Shown: positions 55,044 to 63,345 of the stretch, one piece after another
Layout: every line of letters starts with the position of its first letter
How positions within the stretch are numbered: the first letter of the stretch is position 1
Assembly: GCF_041365695.1 (NCBI RefSeq)
Contig: NZ_JBGFSJ010000008.1
Location: forward strand, 62,001 to 126,000
Reading direction: 5' to 3'
Source: Rhodosalinus sp041365695
Lineage (GTDB): Bacteria; Pseudomonadota; Alphaproteobacteria; Rhodobacterales; Rhodobacteraceae
DNA length: 64,000 bases
Made by a program: the position numbers and the translations under genes
Notes under the pieces: generated by a model
What the model was told of the DNA's origin: nothing
Database searches by the model: none
What the model saw: the letters and a program-made list of their open reading frames with translations, nothing else

Positions 55044-55490
55044 TCAGCCCGGCAGGCGTCCCGTCAGTACGTAGCGCAGGATGTCCGCGACCTGCTCGGG
55101 TTCGCGCGCCACGGCGAGGGCGGCGGCGTCCACCTCCTTGAGCGCGTGATCGTGCTCGGGCGGCTGCAGGATCACGAGCGGCTTGCCGAGCGCCGCGGCA
55201 TAGCCCGCGTCGAAGGCGGCGTTCCATTGCTTGTACTTGTCGCCGAAGCGCACCACCACGACATCCGCCCGCTCGATCTCGGTGCGCGTCCGGATCGCGT
55301 TCAGCATCGCGCCCTTGCGGTCGTGCCAGAACTTGTTGGGCTCCGCGCCGAGGATCGCCACGCCGCAATCGTCGCTCGCCGCGTGGTCGGTCACGGGTGC
55401 GGTGAAAGACACGTCGAGCCCCCGCGCGGCGTCGACGATGCGGTCGCGCCAGTCGGTATGGATCTCGCCGGAAAGATGGACATTGAGCAT
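55044..55490 (-). CDS. YtoQ family protein (nucleoside deoxyribosyltransferase-like)
   Basis: A 148-aa protein matching the YtoQ family, related to nucleoside 2-deoxyribosyltransferases. The N-terminus MLNVHLSGEIHTDWRDRIVDA is diagnostic. VTDHAASDDCG, LGAEPNKFWHDRKGAMLNAIRTRTEIERADVVVVRFGDKYKQWNAAFDAGYAAALGKP follow in separate blocks, the last like the ligand-binding region of that fold. No enzyme activity is proven for YtoQ. The ATG at 55490 has GGAGG 7 nt upstream; a GTG at 55514 would overlap the PRTase stop by 4 nt but adds residues absent in relatives. Confidence 0.9.
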   Translation of the reverse strand: MLNVHLSGEIHTDWRDRIVDAARGLDVSFTAPVTDHAASDDCGVAILGAEPNKFWHDRKGAMLNAIRTRTEIERADVVVVRFGDKYKQWNAAFDAGYAAALGKPLVILQPPEHDHALKEVDAAALAVAREPEQVADILRYVLTGRLPG

Positions 55491-55510
55491 CCGTTCGCCT
55501 CCGTTCTCGT

Positions 55511-56155
55511 TCACTCTTCGCTGTCGTCCTGCCGCATCAGCTCCGCAACCTCGGCGTCGGAAACCTGCCCGAACCGCCGGTAGTGAAGCCCGACGGCCTG
55601 GAAATCCGCGGGCGTCGAAAGGCAGATCACCCGGTCGGCGAGCGGCCGGAGCGCCCGCAGCGTGTCCGCGGGCGCCACCGGCACGGCAAGCCAGACCGAT
55701 CCCGGCCCCCGGGCGCGCAGTCCGCTCAACGCCGCGCGCACGGTCGCGCCCGTCGCGATGCCGTCGTCCACGACCACCGCGGTGCGGCCCTCCAGCGGGA
55801 CCGGCGCGCGGTCTTCCAGCCAGAGCCGCCGGCGTTCGGCGATCTCCTCGGTCTTTTCCGCGACCTGCTTCGCGAAATCGTCCTCCGACAGCCCGGAGAG
55901 GCGCAGGATCTCCGCGTTGTAGACCGCCTCCGGCGGGTCGCCCTCGACCAGCGCGCCGGCGGCGAGTTCGGGCTGGCCGGGCATGCCGATCTTGCGCACG
56001 AGCAGCAGGTCGAGCGGCGCGTCGAGCGCGCGGGCCACGGGCAGGGCCACCGGCACCCCGCCCCGCGGCAGGGCGAGCACGACCGGATGGGCCGGTTCTG
56101 CCTTCGCCACGGCGTCGGCCAGCCTTTCACCGGCGTCGGTCCGGTCGCTGAACAT
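55511..56155 (-). CDS. Phosphoribosyltransferase family protein
   Basis: A 214-aa type I phosphoribosyltransferase-fold protein. The PRPP-binding loop is TAVVVDDGIATGATVRAAL, with the paired acidic residues of the 13-residue motif. VVLALPRGGVPVALPVARAL in the N-terminal part is seen in the group of predicted PRTases near this type. The base substrate is not identifiable; some members act as regulatory rather than transfer proteins. The start at 56155 has GGAGG 8 nt upstream; an ATG 6 nt earlier is also possible. It is the first gene of a pair with YtoQ, 20 nt apart. Confidence 0.88.
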   Translation of the reverse strand: MFSDRTDAGERLADAVAKAEPAHPVVLALPRGGVPVALPVARALDAPLDLLLVRKIGMPGQPELAAGALVEGDPPEAVYNAEILRLSGLSEDDFAKQVAEKTEEIAERRRLWLEDRAPVPLEGRTAVVVDDGIATGATVRAALSGLRARGPGSVWLAVPVAPADTLRALRPLADRVICLSTPADFQAVGLHYRRFGQVSDAEVAELMRQDDSEE

Positions 56156-56244
56156 GAACATCCCCTCCCGGGCGGTCTCGCGCTGCGTGGATCGCCCGGG
56201 CATCAAAGCATGAAAGCGCGCCGCGGGCCACCCGCGCGGGCGGC

Positions 56245-58653
56245 TCAGCTGCGCAGCGTGCCGCCCGTGGCCTTGGCCACCTTCTCGACGATGCGCCGGG
56301 CCACCGACTCGATCTCGGCGTCCTTGAGCGTCTTCTCGAAGGGTTGCAGCCGCACGGTCAGCGCAACGGACTTCTTGCCCGCGCCCATCTGCGCCTCGGC
56401 CTTCGGGCCCGAGAACTCGTCGAAGACGCGCACCTCGGAAATCAGCGTCTTGTCGGCCCCCTGCGCCGCGGTCACGAGATCCCCCGCGGCGACGCTCTCG
56501 TCGACCACGAAGGCGAAATCGCGCTCCACCGCCTGCAGGTCGTGAAGGTGCAGCGCCGGCCGTGCGGCGCCCGCCCTGCGCGGCTGGGGCACCTCGGAGG
56601 GCCAGACCGTGAAGGCGACCGCAGGCCCCTTGATGTCGAGCGTCTCAAGGACCTTGGGGTGCAGTTCCCCGAAGGCGCCCAGCGTCTTCTTCGGCCCGAG
56701 GCAGAGCCGCCCGTGCCGGCCCGGATGCCACCAGCCCGCGCCGTCCCGGAAGATCTGCATCCGGGCCGGGGCGCCGATCGCGGCCAGCACGGCCTCGGCG
56801 TCGGCCTTGGCGTCGAAGAGGTCCACCGGGCGGTTTTCGCCGTGCACGTCCCTGGGGCCCGTGCGCCCCACGAGCAGCCCGGCCGCCTGCAGGTGCTGTT
56901 CCCCCGGCTCGCCGCCCCCGAAGGCCGGTCCGACCTCGAAGAGCGCCAGATCGGAGAAGCCGCGCGCCTGGTTGCGGGCGGCCGCCCGCAAGAGGCCCGG
57001 CAGCAGATCGGGACGCATGTGGCTCATCTCGGAGGAGATCGGGTTTTCCAGCCGCGTGCCGTCGCCGCCCCCGCCGAAGAGGCGCGCGGCCTCCCGGTCG
57101 ATGAAGCTGTAGGTCACGCATTCGTTGTAGCCGAGCGCGGCCATGGCCCGGCGCGCGGCCTGTTCCCGGCGCTGAAGCGGCGTGAGCACAGGCTTCGTCA
57201 CCCGCGCGGCGGGGCGTGGCAGCGGCTTGCCCTCGAGTTTCGTGAGGCTGGCCACGCGCGCCACCTCCTCCACGAGGTCGGCCTCGCCGCCGACGTCGGG
57301 ACGCCAGGGCGGCACATGCGCCATGTCGCCGTCCAGCCGGAAGCCGAGCGCGGTCAGGGTCTGGCGCTGCTGCGCTTCGGAAATCTCCATCCCCACGAGG
57401 GAGCGTACGCGATCCGGGTCGAGACGGTAGGCGCGGGCGTGATCGGGAACCTCGCCCGCCACGACCACCCCGGACGGCGCACCGCCGCAAAGATCCACGA
57501 TCATCCGCGTCGCGGCCTCGAGCCCCGGCAGCGTGAACTCGGGATCCACGCCGCGCTCGAAGCGGTAGCGCGCGTCGGAGTTGATCCTGAGCGCGCGCCC
57601 GGCCGAGGCGATCTGCACGTGATCCCAGAAGGCGCTTTCGACGAACACGTTCACCGTTTCCTCGGTGCAGCCGGTCGCCGTGCCGCCCATGATGCCGGCG
57701 ATGCTTTCCGGGCCGGCGTCGTCGGAGATCACCATCGCGCCGGCGGGCAGGGTGTAGGTCTTCTCGTCGAGCGCGGTCAGCGTCTCGCCGCCCCGGGCGC
57801 GGTGGACCCGCAGGTCGCCCGTCACCTTGTCGGCGTCGAAGACGTGCAGCGGGCGGTTCGCGTCGAAGGTGAAGAAGTTGGTGATATCCACCAGGGCCGA
57901 GATCGGGCGCAGCCCGATGGCGCGCAGGCGCGCCTGAAGCCAGGCGGGCGACGGCCCGTTCTTCACGCCCCGGATCACGCGACCCGCGAAAAGCGGGCAG
58001 CCATCCAGCGTATCCTTTTCGATCCGCACGCCGATGGGCGACGGGAACTCGCCCGGAACCGGGTCGATGACGCGCTCGCGAAGACGCCCCAGCCCCCGGG
58101 CGGCCAGGTCGCGCGCGATGCCGCGCACGCCCAGCGCGTCGGAGCGGTTGGGCGTGATGGCGATCTCGATCACCGGGTCCACCTTCGCCGGATCATGCGC
58201 GGCAAGCCAGTCGGCGAAGCTCTCGCCCACCTCGCCCGAGGAAAGCTCGATGATGCCGTCATGCTCGTCGGAGAGTTCCATCTCGCGCTCGGAGCACATC
58301 ATGCCCTCGCTCTCGACGCCGCGGATCTTGCCCACCTGGATCGTGGTGTCGATGCCGGGGACGTAGGTGCCGGGATGGGCCACCACCACGGCGATGCCGG
58401 CGCGCGCGTTGGGCGCACCGCAGATGATCTGCTTCTCGCCCAGGTCGGTCTGCACCCGGCAGACCCGAAGGCGGTCGGCGTCTGGGTGCTGCTCGGCCGA
58501 GAGAACATGGCCGAGCGTGAACCCGGCCAGCCGCGTCGCCGGGTCCGAAACCTCCTCGACCTCGAGCCCGAGATCGGTGAGCGCCTCGGCGATCTCGGCC
58601 ACCGTGGCCGTGGTCTCGAGATGGTCCTTGAGCCAGGAGAGCGTGAATTTCAT
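56245..58653 (-). CDS. pheT: Phenylalanyl-tRNA synthetase beta subunit
   Basis: The large subunit of the alpha2-beta2 enzyme, involved in tRNA binding and editing. It is 802 aa, the usual size. In order: the N-terminal coiled-coil/tRNA-binding part with the EMAP/OB domain (LGHVLSAEQHPDADRLRVCRVQT), B3/B4 editing domain, B5 domain (HVPPWRPDVGGEADLVEEVARV), a class II core-like region and the C-terminal anticodon-binding FDX-ACB domain. The start MKFTLSWLKDHL has GAGGGA about 11 nt upstream. pheS lies 3.6 kb upstream on the same strand, with five genes between. Confidence 0.97.
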   Translation of the reverse strand: MKFTLSWLKDHLETTATVAEIAEALTDLGLEVEEVSDPATRLAGFTLGHVLSAEQHPDADRLRVCRVQTDLGEKQIICGAPNARAGIAVVVAHPGTYVPGIDTTIQVGKIRGVESEGMMCSEREMELSDEHDGIIELSSGEVGESFADWLAAHDPAKVDPVIEIAITPNRSDALGVRGIARDLAARGLGRLRERVIDPVPGEFPSPIGVRIEKDTLDGCPLFAGRVIRGVKNGPSPAWLQARLRAIGLRPISALVDITNFFTFDANRPLHVFDADKVTGDLRVHRARGGETLTALDEKTYTLPAGAMVISDDAGPESIAGIMGGTATGCTEETVNVFVESAFWDHVQIASAGRALRINSDARYRFERGVDPEFTLPGLEAATRMIVDLCGGAPSGVVVAGEVPDHARAYRLDPDRVRSLVGMEISEAQQRQTLTALGFRLDGDMAHVPPWRPDVGGEADLVEEVARVASLTKLEGKPLPRPAARVTKPVLTPLQRREQAARRAMAALGYNECVTYSFIDREAARLFGGGGDGTRLENPISSEMSHMRPDLLPGLLRAAARNQARGFSDLALFEVGPAFGGGEPGEQHLQAAGLLVGRTGPRDVHGENRPVDLFDAKADAEAVLAAIGAPARMQIFRDGAGWWHPGRHGRLCLGPKKTLGAFGELHPKVLETLDIKGPAVAFTVWPSEVPQPRRAGAARPALHLHDLQAVERDFAFVVDESVAAGDLVTAAQGADKTLISEVRVFDEFSGPKAEAQMGAGKKSVALTVRLQPFEKTLKDAEIESVARRIVEKVAKATGGTLRS

Positions 58654-58773
58654 CGTGAAGCGTCCCTCGGATCCCGCGCGGTCGCGGGCGGGCATAGCCC
58701 ATCCGCCGGCGGGGGGGAAGGGGCGCTACCCGCCCGCGGCCGGCGCGCCCGGCCTGGGCCACTCGCGTTCGCT

Positions 58774-59592
58774 CTACCCGTGGCGCCACACCTTGACCGC
58801 GGAGAGGAGCAGGATGGCCGCCAGCACCGGAAGAAGCACGCTGCCGGGGACGATCCCGAGGAGAAGGCCGCCGAGAAACGTGCCGAGGATCGACCCGGCG
58901 GCCATCCACAGAAGGAAGCCCTTGTTCCGCCCGAGGACGGCGAAGCTGCGGTCCCGGCTGTAGCGAGCGAACCCCATCAGCATCGTCGGCAGGCTGACGA
59001 CGAGCGAGAGCGATCCGGCCAGCCTCACGTCGGCCCCGAAGAGCAGCACAAGCGTCGGGATCAGAAGCTCGCCACCGGCGACCCCCATCAGCGACGCCAC
59101 GGCCCCGATGCCGAAACCCGCCGCGAGGCCGGCGGCCATCAGCGGCGGCCCAGAAAGGAGGGGGCCCCGCGCCGACGGATCATGGCCCAGAAGCAGCACT
59201 CCCGCGATCAGCACGAGCAGCACGGCGAGCACCCGGTAAAGCGTTTCGGAGCGCAGCCGCGTCGCCCACCCCGCACCGAGCCAGGCGCCCGCCAGACTGC
59301 CGGCCAGGAGGTTGACGACGATCGGCCAGTTGGCCGCGATCTCCGCGAAGGGCACCGACCCGGCCCGGAACGGAAGGGCGCTCGCCACGACGATAAGGCT
59401 GACGGCCTTGTTGAGAATGACCGCTTCGAGGGCGGCGAACCGGAACAGGCCGATCAGCAGGGGAAGCCGGAACTCCGCCCCGCCGAGGCCGATCAGCCCG
59501 CCGAGGATGCCGATCACCGCGCCACCCCCGAAGGCGGCCGGCATGTTGCGCGGCGCGGTCCCACCGGTCTTGACGCCCCTGCGTTCGTTCAT
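58774..59592 (-). CDS. TSUP family transporter (TauE/SafE-like)
   Basis: A 272-aa membrane protein with about eight transmembrane segments. The glycine-rich repeats GGAVIGILGGLIGLGGAEFRLPLLIGLF near the N-terminus and GFGIGAVASLMGVAGGELLIPTLVLLFGAD in the second half match the sulfite exporter TauE/SafE family. Likely substrates are sulfur oxyanions or sulfonated organics. The start MNERRGVKTGG has AAAGG about 9 nt upstream. It lies between the nitrilase and pheT genes. Confidence 0.88.
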   Translation of the reverse strand: MNERRGVKTGGTAPRNMPAAFGGGAVIGILGGLIGLGGAEFRLPLLIGLFRFAALEAVILNKAVSLIVVASALPFRAGSVPFAEIAANWPIVVNLLAGSLAGAWLGAGWATRLRSETLYRVLAVLLVLIAGVLLLGHDPSARGPLLSGPPLMAAGLAAGFGIGAVASLMGVAGGELLIPTLVLLFGADVRLAGSLSLVVSLPTMLMGFARYSRDRSFAVLGRNKGFLLWMAAGSILGTFLGGLLLGIVPGSVLLPVLAAILLLSAVKVWRHG

Positions 59593-59659
59593 GCCGCCGG
59601 CCTTTCGTGTTCGAGGGGAGGGCGGTCTCCCGCATCCAGCGAGGTCCGAGACCGCGCCC

Positions 59660-60535
59660 TCAATCCTCTTCGCGGATGATGTCCGGCACGCCAAGCCGGT
59701 CGAGCAGGCGGTCGGTCTCGCGCGCGACGAGGCCGATGTTGCTGTCGCGCACCGTGGGCAGAAGCGCCCGGGCGCGGCGCACCTCGCCGTAGTCGACCTC
59801 GGCGGTGATGAGTTCGGGCTCGGATCCCGCCACGGCGAGCGCCTCGCCGAAAGGCCCGAGGATGCGCGAGCCGCCCCAGAAGGTCAGGTCGAGCTCGGGG
59901 CCCACGCGGTTCACCATGACCGAGGGTGCGCCGTACATCATCGAGTAGAAATGCATTGTGGCCGCCCAGCCCGCCGGGTTGTCGAAGCCCTCGCCCACGG
60001 CTTCCACGCCGGACGAGATCGGCGAGACGAGGAGCGTCGCGCCATGCAGGAACGCAAGATGCGTCAGTGCCGGGTTCCACAGATCGGCGCAGATGAGCAG
60101 CCCCAGCCGCCAGTCCTCGTCGATGGCATGGGTGTCCACGAAGCGGCCCTGCGCGTAGTACTTCGTCTCGATCAGCTTGCCGTAGGAGGGCAGGTTGATC
60201 TTGCGGTGCAGGTAGATGCAGCGCCCGCCCCTGTAGACGCCCGCCGCGTTGTAGAACTGCGCCGCCGGCCCCTCCTCGATGAAACCGGCGACCACGATCA
60301 TGTCGCCCGCGGCGCGGCTCAGCTCCAGCAGGCGGGGGTCGTCTCGTTTCATGGTGATGTCGAGAAGCCGCTCGGCCCCGTAATGCCCGACGAGGCTGAG
60401 CTCGGGGAAGACCAGAAGCTCCGCCCCCGCCGCGCGGGCCTCTTCGACCCAGCGGCGATGCTCGGCGAAATTGGCCTCGAGATCGCCGATATGGCTCGCG
60501 CATTGCGCGGCGGCGATGGTGAGCGTGCGGGTCAT
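59660..60535 (-). CDS. Carbon-nitrogen hydrolase (nitrilase superfamily)
   Basis: A 291-aa enzyme with the complete nitrilase-superfamily triad: Glu45 (FPELSLVG), Lys112 (HRKINLPSYG) and Cys149 (GLLICADLWNP). A second Glu near the Cys, typical of the fold, is also plausible. Cleaves amides or nitriles; the DWRLGLLICADLWNP style resembles amidases that act on N-carbamoyl or N-acyl compounds, but the substrate cannot be set. GGAGG lies just 4-6 nt before the ATG at 60535. It precedes the TSUP gene by about 68 nt. Confidence 0.9.
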   Translation of the reverse strand: MTRTLTIAAAQCASHIGDLEANFAEHRRWVEEARAAGAELLVFPELSLVGHYGAERLLDITMKRDDPRLLELSRAAGDMIVVAGFIEEGPAAQFYNAAGVYRGGRCIYLHRKINLPSYGKLIETKYYAQGRFVDTHAIDEDWRLGLLICADLWNPALTHLAFLHGATLLVSPISSGVEAVGEGFDNPAGWAATMHFYSMMYGAPSVMVNRVGPELDLTFWGGSRILGPFGEALAVAGSEPELITAEVDYGEVRRARALLPTVRDSNIGLVARETDRLLDRLGVPDIIREED

Positions 60536-60677
60536 GGCGCCTCCGGTGTCGTGCGGACCGGCCCCCCTTGGCGCGGGCCGGGACCCGGGTCAAGCATGGT
60601 CCGCGTGCGGCGGGCGCGGGGGCCGGCCGGTGCGCCGCGTCAAGGGGCACGCGCCGCGGCGCGGGGGGCGGGCGGCG

Positions 60678-60914
60678 TCACTGTCTTTTCGGCGCCTGTC
60701 CGTCGTCCCTGGCGGCCCGGTCCTGTCGGTCGCGCCGGTGCGCACGCAGCCAGAGCGCCACCGCGCCGGCCGGCAGAAGCACGACGGCCCAGGCCAGGAC
60801 GTTGATCCGCGTCAGCTCCGCCTTCAGTTCCGGCGGCACGTGGGGCGACGTCCAGAGCCCGACATTTCCCAGGATCACGAGCACGACGACGCCGATTGCG
60901 AGAAGAATGCGCAT
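60678..60914 (-). CDS. Small membrane protein, unknown
   Basis: A 78-aa protein with two predicted transmembrane helices: residues about 2-21 (RILLAIGVVVLVILGNVGLW) and about 39-56 (VLAWAVVLLPAGAVALWL). A charged cytosolic tail (RRDRQDRAARDDGQAPKRQ) follows. No Shine-Dalgarno is visible before the ATG, so the start, or the gene, is less certain. It lies among minus-strand genes upstream of the nitrilase gene. No family is recognised. Confidence 0.5.
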   Translation of the reverse strand: MRILLAIGVVVLVILGNVGLWTSPHVPPELKAELTRINVLAWAVVLLPAGAVALWLRAHRRDRQDRAARDDGQAPKRQ

Positions 60915-60944
60915 ATAGGGAGGGTAGCGCGCCGGCGCGCCGCG

Positions 60945-61466
60945 TCAGGGGTGCGGGGTTTGCCCGCATTTCGACCAGAACCAGATCTGAAGCCAGTCGA
61001 ATTCCGCCACGAGGCCCTGCTCGGCCATCCATGCTTCCTGCAGCTTGTAGGCTTCCCACTCCGTGGCGTTGGGGCACTGCCAGGCGCGGTTGGCGAACTG
61101 CACGTCGTGGACGAGCTCGTGCAGCAGGACGGAGCGCTGTCGCAAGTTTGCGGGATCCCATGGCCCCACGAGATAGATCACCCGGGCCTCGTAGTCGTAG
61201 ACACCGCGCTCCCCGGGCTCCACGAGCGCGTTGCCGCCGGGATAGTCCAGCACGTCGCCCTCGTCACAGAAGAAGATGGCCGGCGGGTCCGTCTTCACCC
61301 CGGCCACCTCGTAGCCCGACGCCGCCCCGATCCAGTCGAACAGCCCGGCGACGAGGCCGGGCGAGGGGCGCATGCAGTCCTCGCGCTCCGGCACGATCTC
61401 CGCATTGGCAGGGAACGGTGCCGCAAGGACGGCTAGGACCGCGAAGGCGCGAAGGGCAGTATGCAT
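60945..61466 (-). CDS. Secreted HExxH-motif protein, putative metallopeptidase
   Basis: A 173-aa exported protein. Residues 1-22 are a signal peptide (MHTALRAFAVLAVLAAPFPANA). The centre has a zinc-type motif HELVH (His116, Glu117, His120) and a downstream Glu in NATEWEAY (about residue 136-138), as in gluzincins where the third ligand is Glu. Four cysteines (C31, C67, C131 and one near the C-terminus) may form disulfides. A similar HELVH domain of unknown function occurs in Proteobacteria (I recall DUF6647). The start lacks a clear SD. Activity is unproven. Confidence 0.75.
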   Translation of the reverse strand: MHTALRAFAVLAVLAAPFPANAEIVPEREDCMRPSPGLVAGLFDWIGAASGYEVAGVKTDPPAIFFCDEGDVLDYPGGNALVEPGERGVYDYEARVIYLVGPWDPANLRQRSVLLHELVHDVQFANRAWQCPNATEWEAYKLQEAWMAEQGLVAEFDWLQIWFWSKCGQTPHP

Positions 61467-61743
61467 GGGTCGGCAGGATACCGGACCTCGCCCCGTGCGT
61501 CATCGCCCGGTTTCAGCCCCTCTCAACGCGGTCGGGTTCATGTCCCGCCCCATCGCGACCCTGTTGCACGTTCCTCGAAGGACGCGACGCCGACGCCGGC
61601 GCACGTGATGCGGGGATGAGCCGGTCGGAGCGGGACACCGGCCGGAAAGCCGGGCCTTGCCGTTCCGCGTCCGGGCGTCTCGCCGCGGTCGCGGGGTGCC
61701 CAGCGGCAACGCCGCGCCCCAGCTGTGACCGCGATGCGGCGCG

Positions 61744-62061
61744 TTATCCGCGCCCGAGGCACTGGTAGGTTCTGGATACCGTCGACATCATGCAATTGCC
61801 CCAACCGTCGAAAGCCTGGCACTGCGTGTTGGTGCCTTCGAACGGCTCGGCTTTCCTGTAGCCCCATGCGCGGCAGCGCGCATCCGCGGACCCTTGTGCG
61901 GCCTCCCAGTCGGGCGTGACCATCTCGTAGGAGGATTGCTGGTAAGACAACACGACGTTCGCGTCGGCACGACTGCCGGCCGTGGGAACCGGAACCTTGG
62001 TAACCTCCGTGCAGGCAGCGACAAGGAACGGCACGGCGACAAGTATTCTGGTCCAGTTCAT
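61744..62061 (-). CDS. YecR-like lipoprotein
   Basis: A 105-aa lipoprotein. GAGGGA lies about 5 nt before the ATG. The lipobox is FLVAAC with Cys17. The mature part matches the YecR domain pattern: GSRADANVVLSYQQSSYE, then AQGSADARCRAWGYRKAEPFEG and the closing C-terminal Cys. This domain is found in the flagellum-associated YecR protein of enterobacteria and in phage-type lipoproteins; function unknown. It is the first gene after pheS on the minus strand. The upstream gap of about 150 nt holds no clear promoter. Confidence 0.8.
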   Translation of the reverse strand: MNWTRILVAVPFLVAACTEVTKVPVPTAGSRADANVVLSYQQSSYEMVTPDWEAAQGSADARCRAWGYRKAEPFEGTNTQCQAFDGWGNCMMSTVSRTYQCLGRG

Positions 62062-62212
62062 CTTTCCCTCGGCTCATGGCGCAACAAGACATGACGGCGC
62101 GATCGTCAGGCGGATGCGACAACCGTCGCCATCACCGTCGCGGGAATGTGCTAACAGAGGGTTAATTCAGGAAGCCGAAGCGCGCGACGTTCCGCGGTGA
62201 AACGAGCCCGCC

Positions 62213-63286
62213 TTACCGGCTCAATCCGCCATGCAGCGTCGGCACGTCGAGCGCGGCAAAGCCGTAGTGGCGGAGCCAGCGCAGGTCGCTGTCGAAGAAG
62301 GCCCGCAGGTCGGGGATGCCGTATTTCAGCATGGCGATGCGGTCGATGCCCATGCCGAAGGCGAAGCCCTGCCAGTAGGCCGGGTCGATGTTGCCGGCCA
62401 TCAGCACCTTGGGGTGGACCATGCCGCTCCCGAGGATCTCCAGCCAGTCGTCGCCCTCTCCGACCTTGAGCTGGCCGCCTTCCCAGGAGCAGCGGATGTC
62501 CACCTCCGCCGAGGGCTCGGTGAACGGGAAGTGCGAGGCGCGGAAGCGCAGCTCCACCTCCTCCACCTCGAAGAAGGCGCGCACGAACTCCTCCAGCACC
62601 CATTTGAGGTTCGCCATGGAGATGTCGCGGTCGATCGCGAGCCCCTCCACCTGGTGGAACATGGGCGTGTGTGTCTGGTCGTAGTCGGCACGGTAGACGC
62701 GCCCCGGGCAGATCACCCGGAGCGGCGCGCCCGCCATCTCCATCGCCCGGATCTGGACCGGCGAGGTGTGAGTGCGCAGCACGTGGGGGGGTCGGTCGTC
62801 GCCCTCGGCGCGGTGCATGTAGAAGGTATCCATCTCCGCCCGCGCGGGATGGTGGCCTGGGATGTTGAGCGCGTCGAAATTGTGCCAGTCGCTTTCCACC
62901 TGCGGGCCCTCGGCCACCGAGAAGCCCATGTCGGCGAAGATGGCGGTGACCTCCTCGGTCACCTGGCCGATCGGGTGGATCGTGCCGTGCCGCCGGGTGC
63001 GGGCGGGCAGCGTCACGTCGAGCCATTCCGCGCGCAGCCGCTCGTCGAGCGCGGCGTCGGCGAGCGCGGCCTTCTTGGCGGCCAGCGCCGCGTTGATCTC
63101 GTCCTTCAGCGCGTTGAGCGCCGGGCCCGCGACCTGGCGCTCCTCGGGGCTCATCTTGCCCAGCTCGCGCATCTTCAGGCTGATCTCGCCCTTCTTGCCC
63201 AGGGCCTGGACGCGCAGCGCCTCGAGCGCGGCTTCGTCAGCCGCTTCCGCGATGGCGTTGAGGTATGTCTCGCGCAGATCGTCCAT
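62213..63286 (-). CDS. pheS: Phenylalanyl-tRNA synthetase alpha subunit
   Basis: Catalytic subunit of phenylalanyl-tRNA synthetase. It is 357 aa. An N-terminal coiled coil (about 1-90) is followed by the class II catalytic core: HPIGQVTEEVTAIFADMGFSV, FNALNIP-like FDALNIPGHHPARAEMDTFY (motif 1 region), motif 2 around RVYRADYDQTHTPMFHQVEG, and motif 3 GFAFGMGIDRIAMLKYGIPD. The C-terminus DSDLRWLRHYG is typical. It is oriented towards pheT but five genes lie between. Confidence 0.97.
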   Translation of the reverse strand: MDDLRETYLNAIAEAADEAALEALRVQALGKKGEISLKMRELGKMSPEERQVAGPALNALKDEINAALAAKKAALADAALDERLRAEWLDVTLPARTRRHGTIHPIGQVTEEVTAIFADMGFSVAEGPQVESDWHNFDALNIPGHHPARAEMDTFYMHRAEGDDRPPHVLRTHTSPVQIRAMEMAGAPLRVICPGRVYRADYDQTHTPMFHQVEGLAIDRDISMANLKWVLEEFVRAFFEVEEVELRFRASHFPFTEPSAEVDIRCSWEGGQLKVGEGDDWLEILGSGMVHPKVLMAGNIDPAYWQGFAFGMGIDRIAMLKYGIPDLRAFFDSDLRWLRHYGFAALDVPTLHGGLSR

Positions 63287-63345
63287 GCCGCCCCCCGGGA
63301 ATTGCGCGGTCTACCTAGCGGGCGGTCCGCGGCGGCGCAAGCGGC

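Noticed and set aside
56344..59679. Plus-strand frame over 1100 codons opposite pheT and the TSUP gene
   Set aside because: It runs through the whole of pheT in antisense and has no domain or ribosome-binding site.
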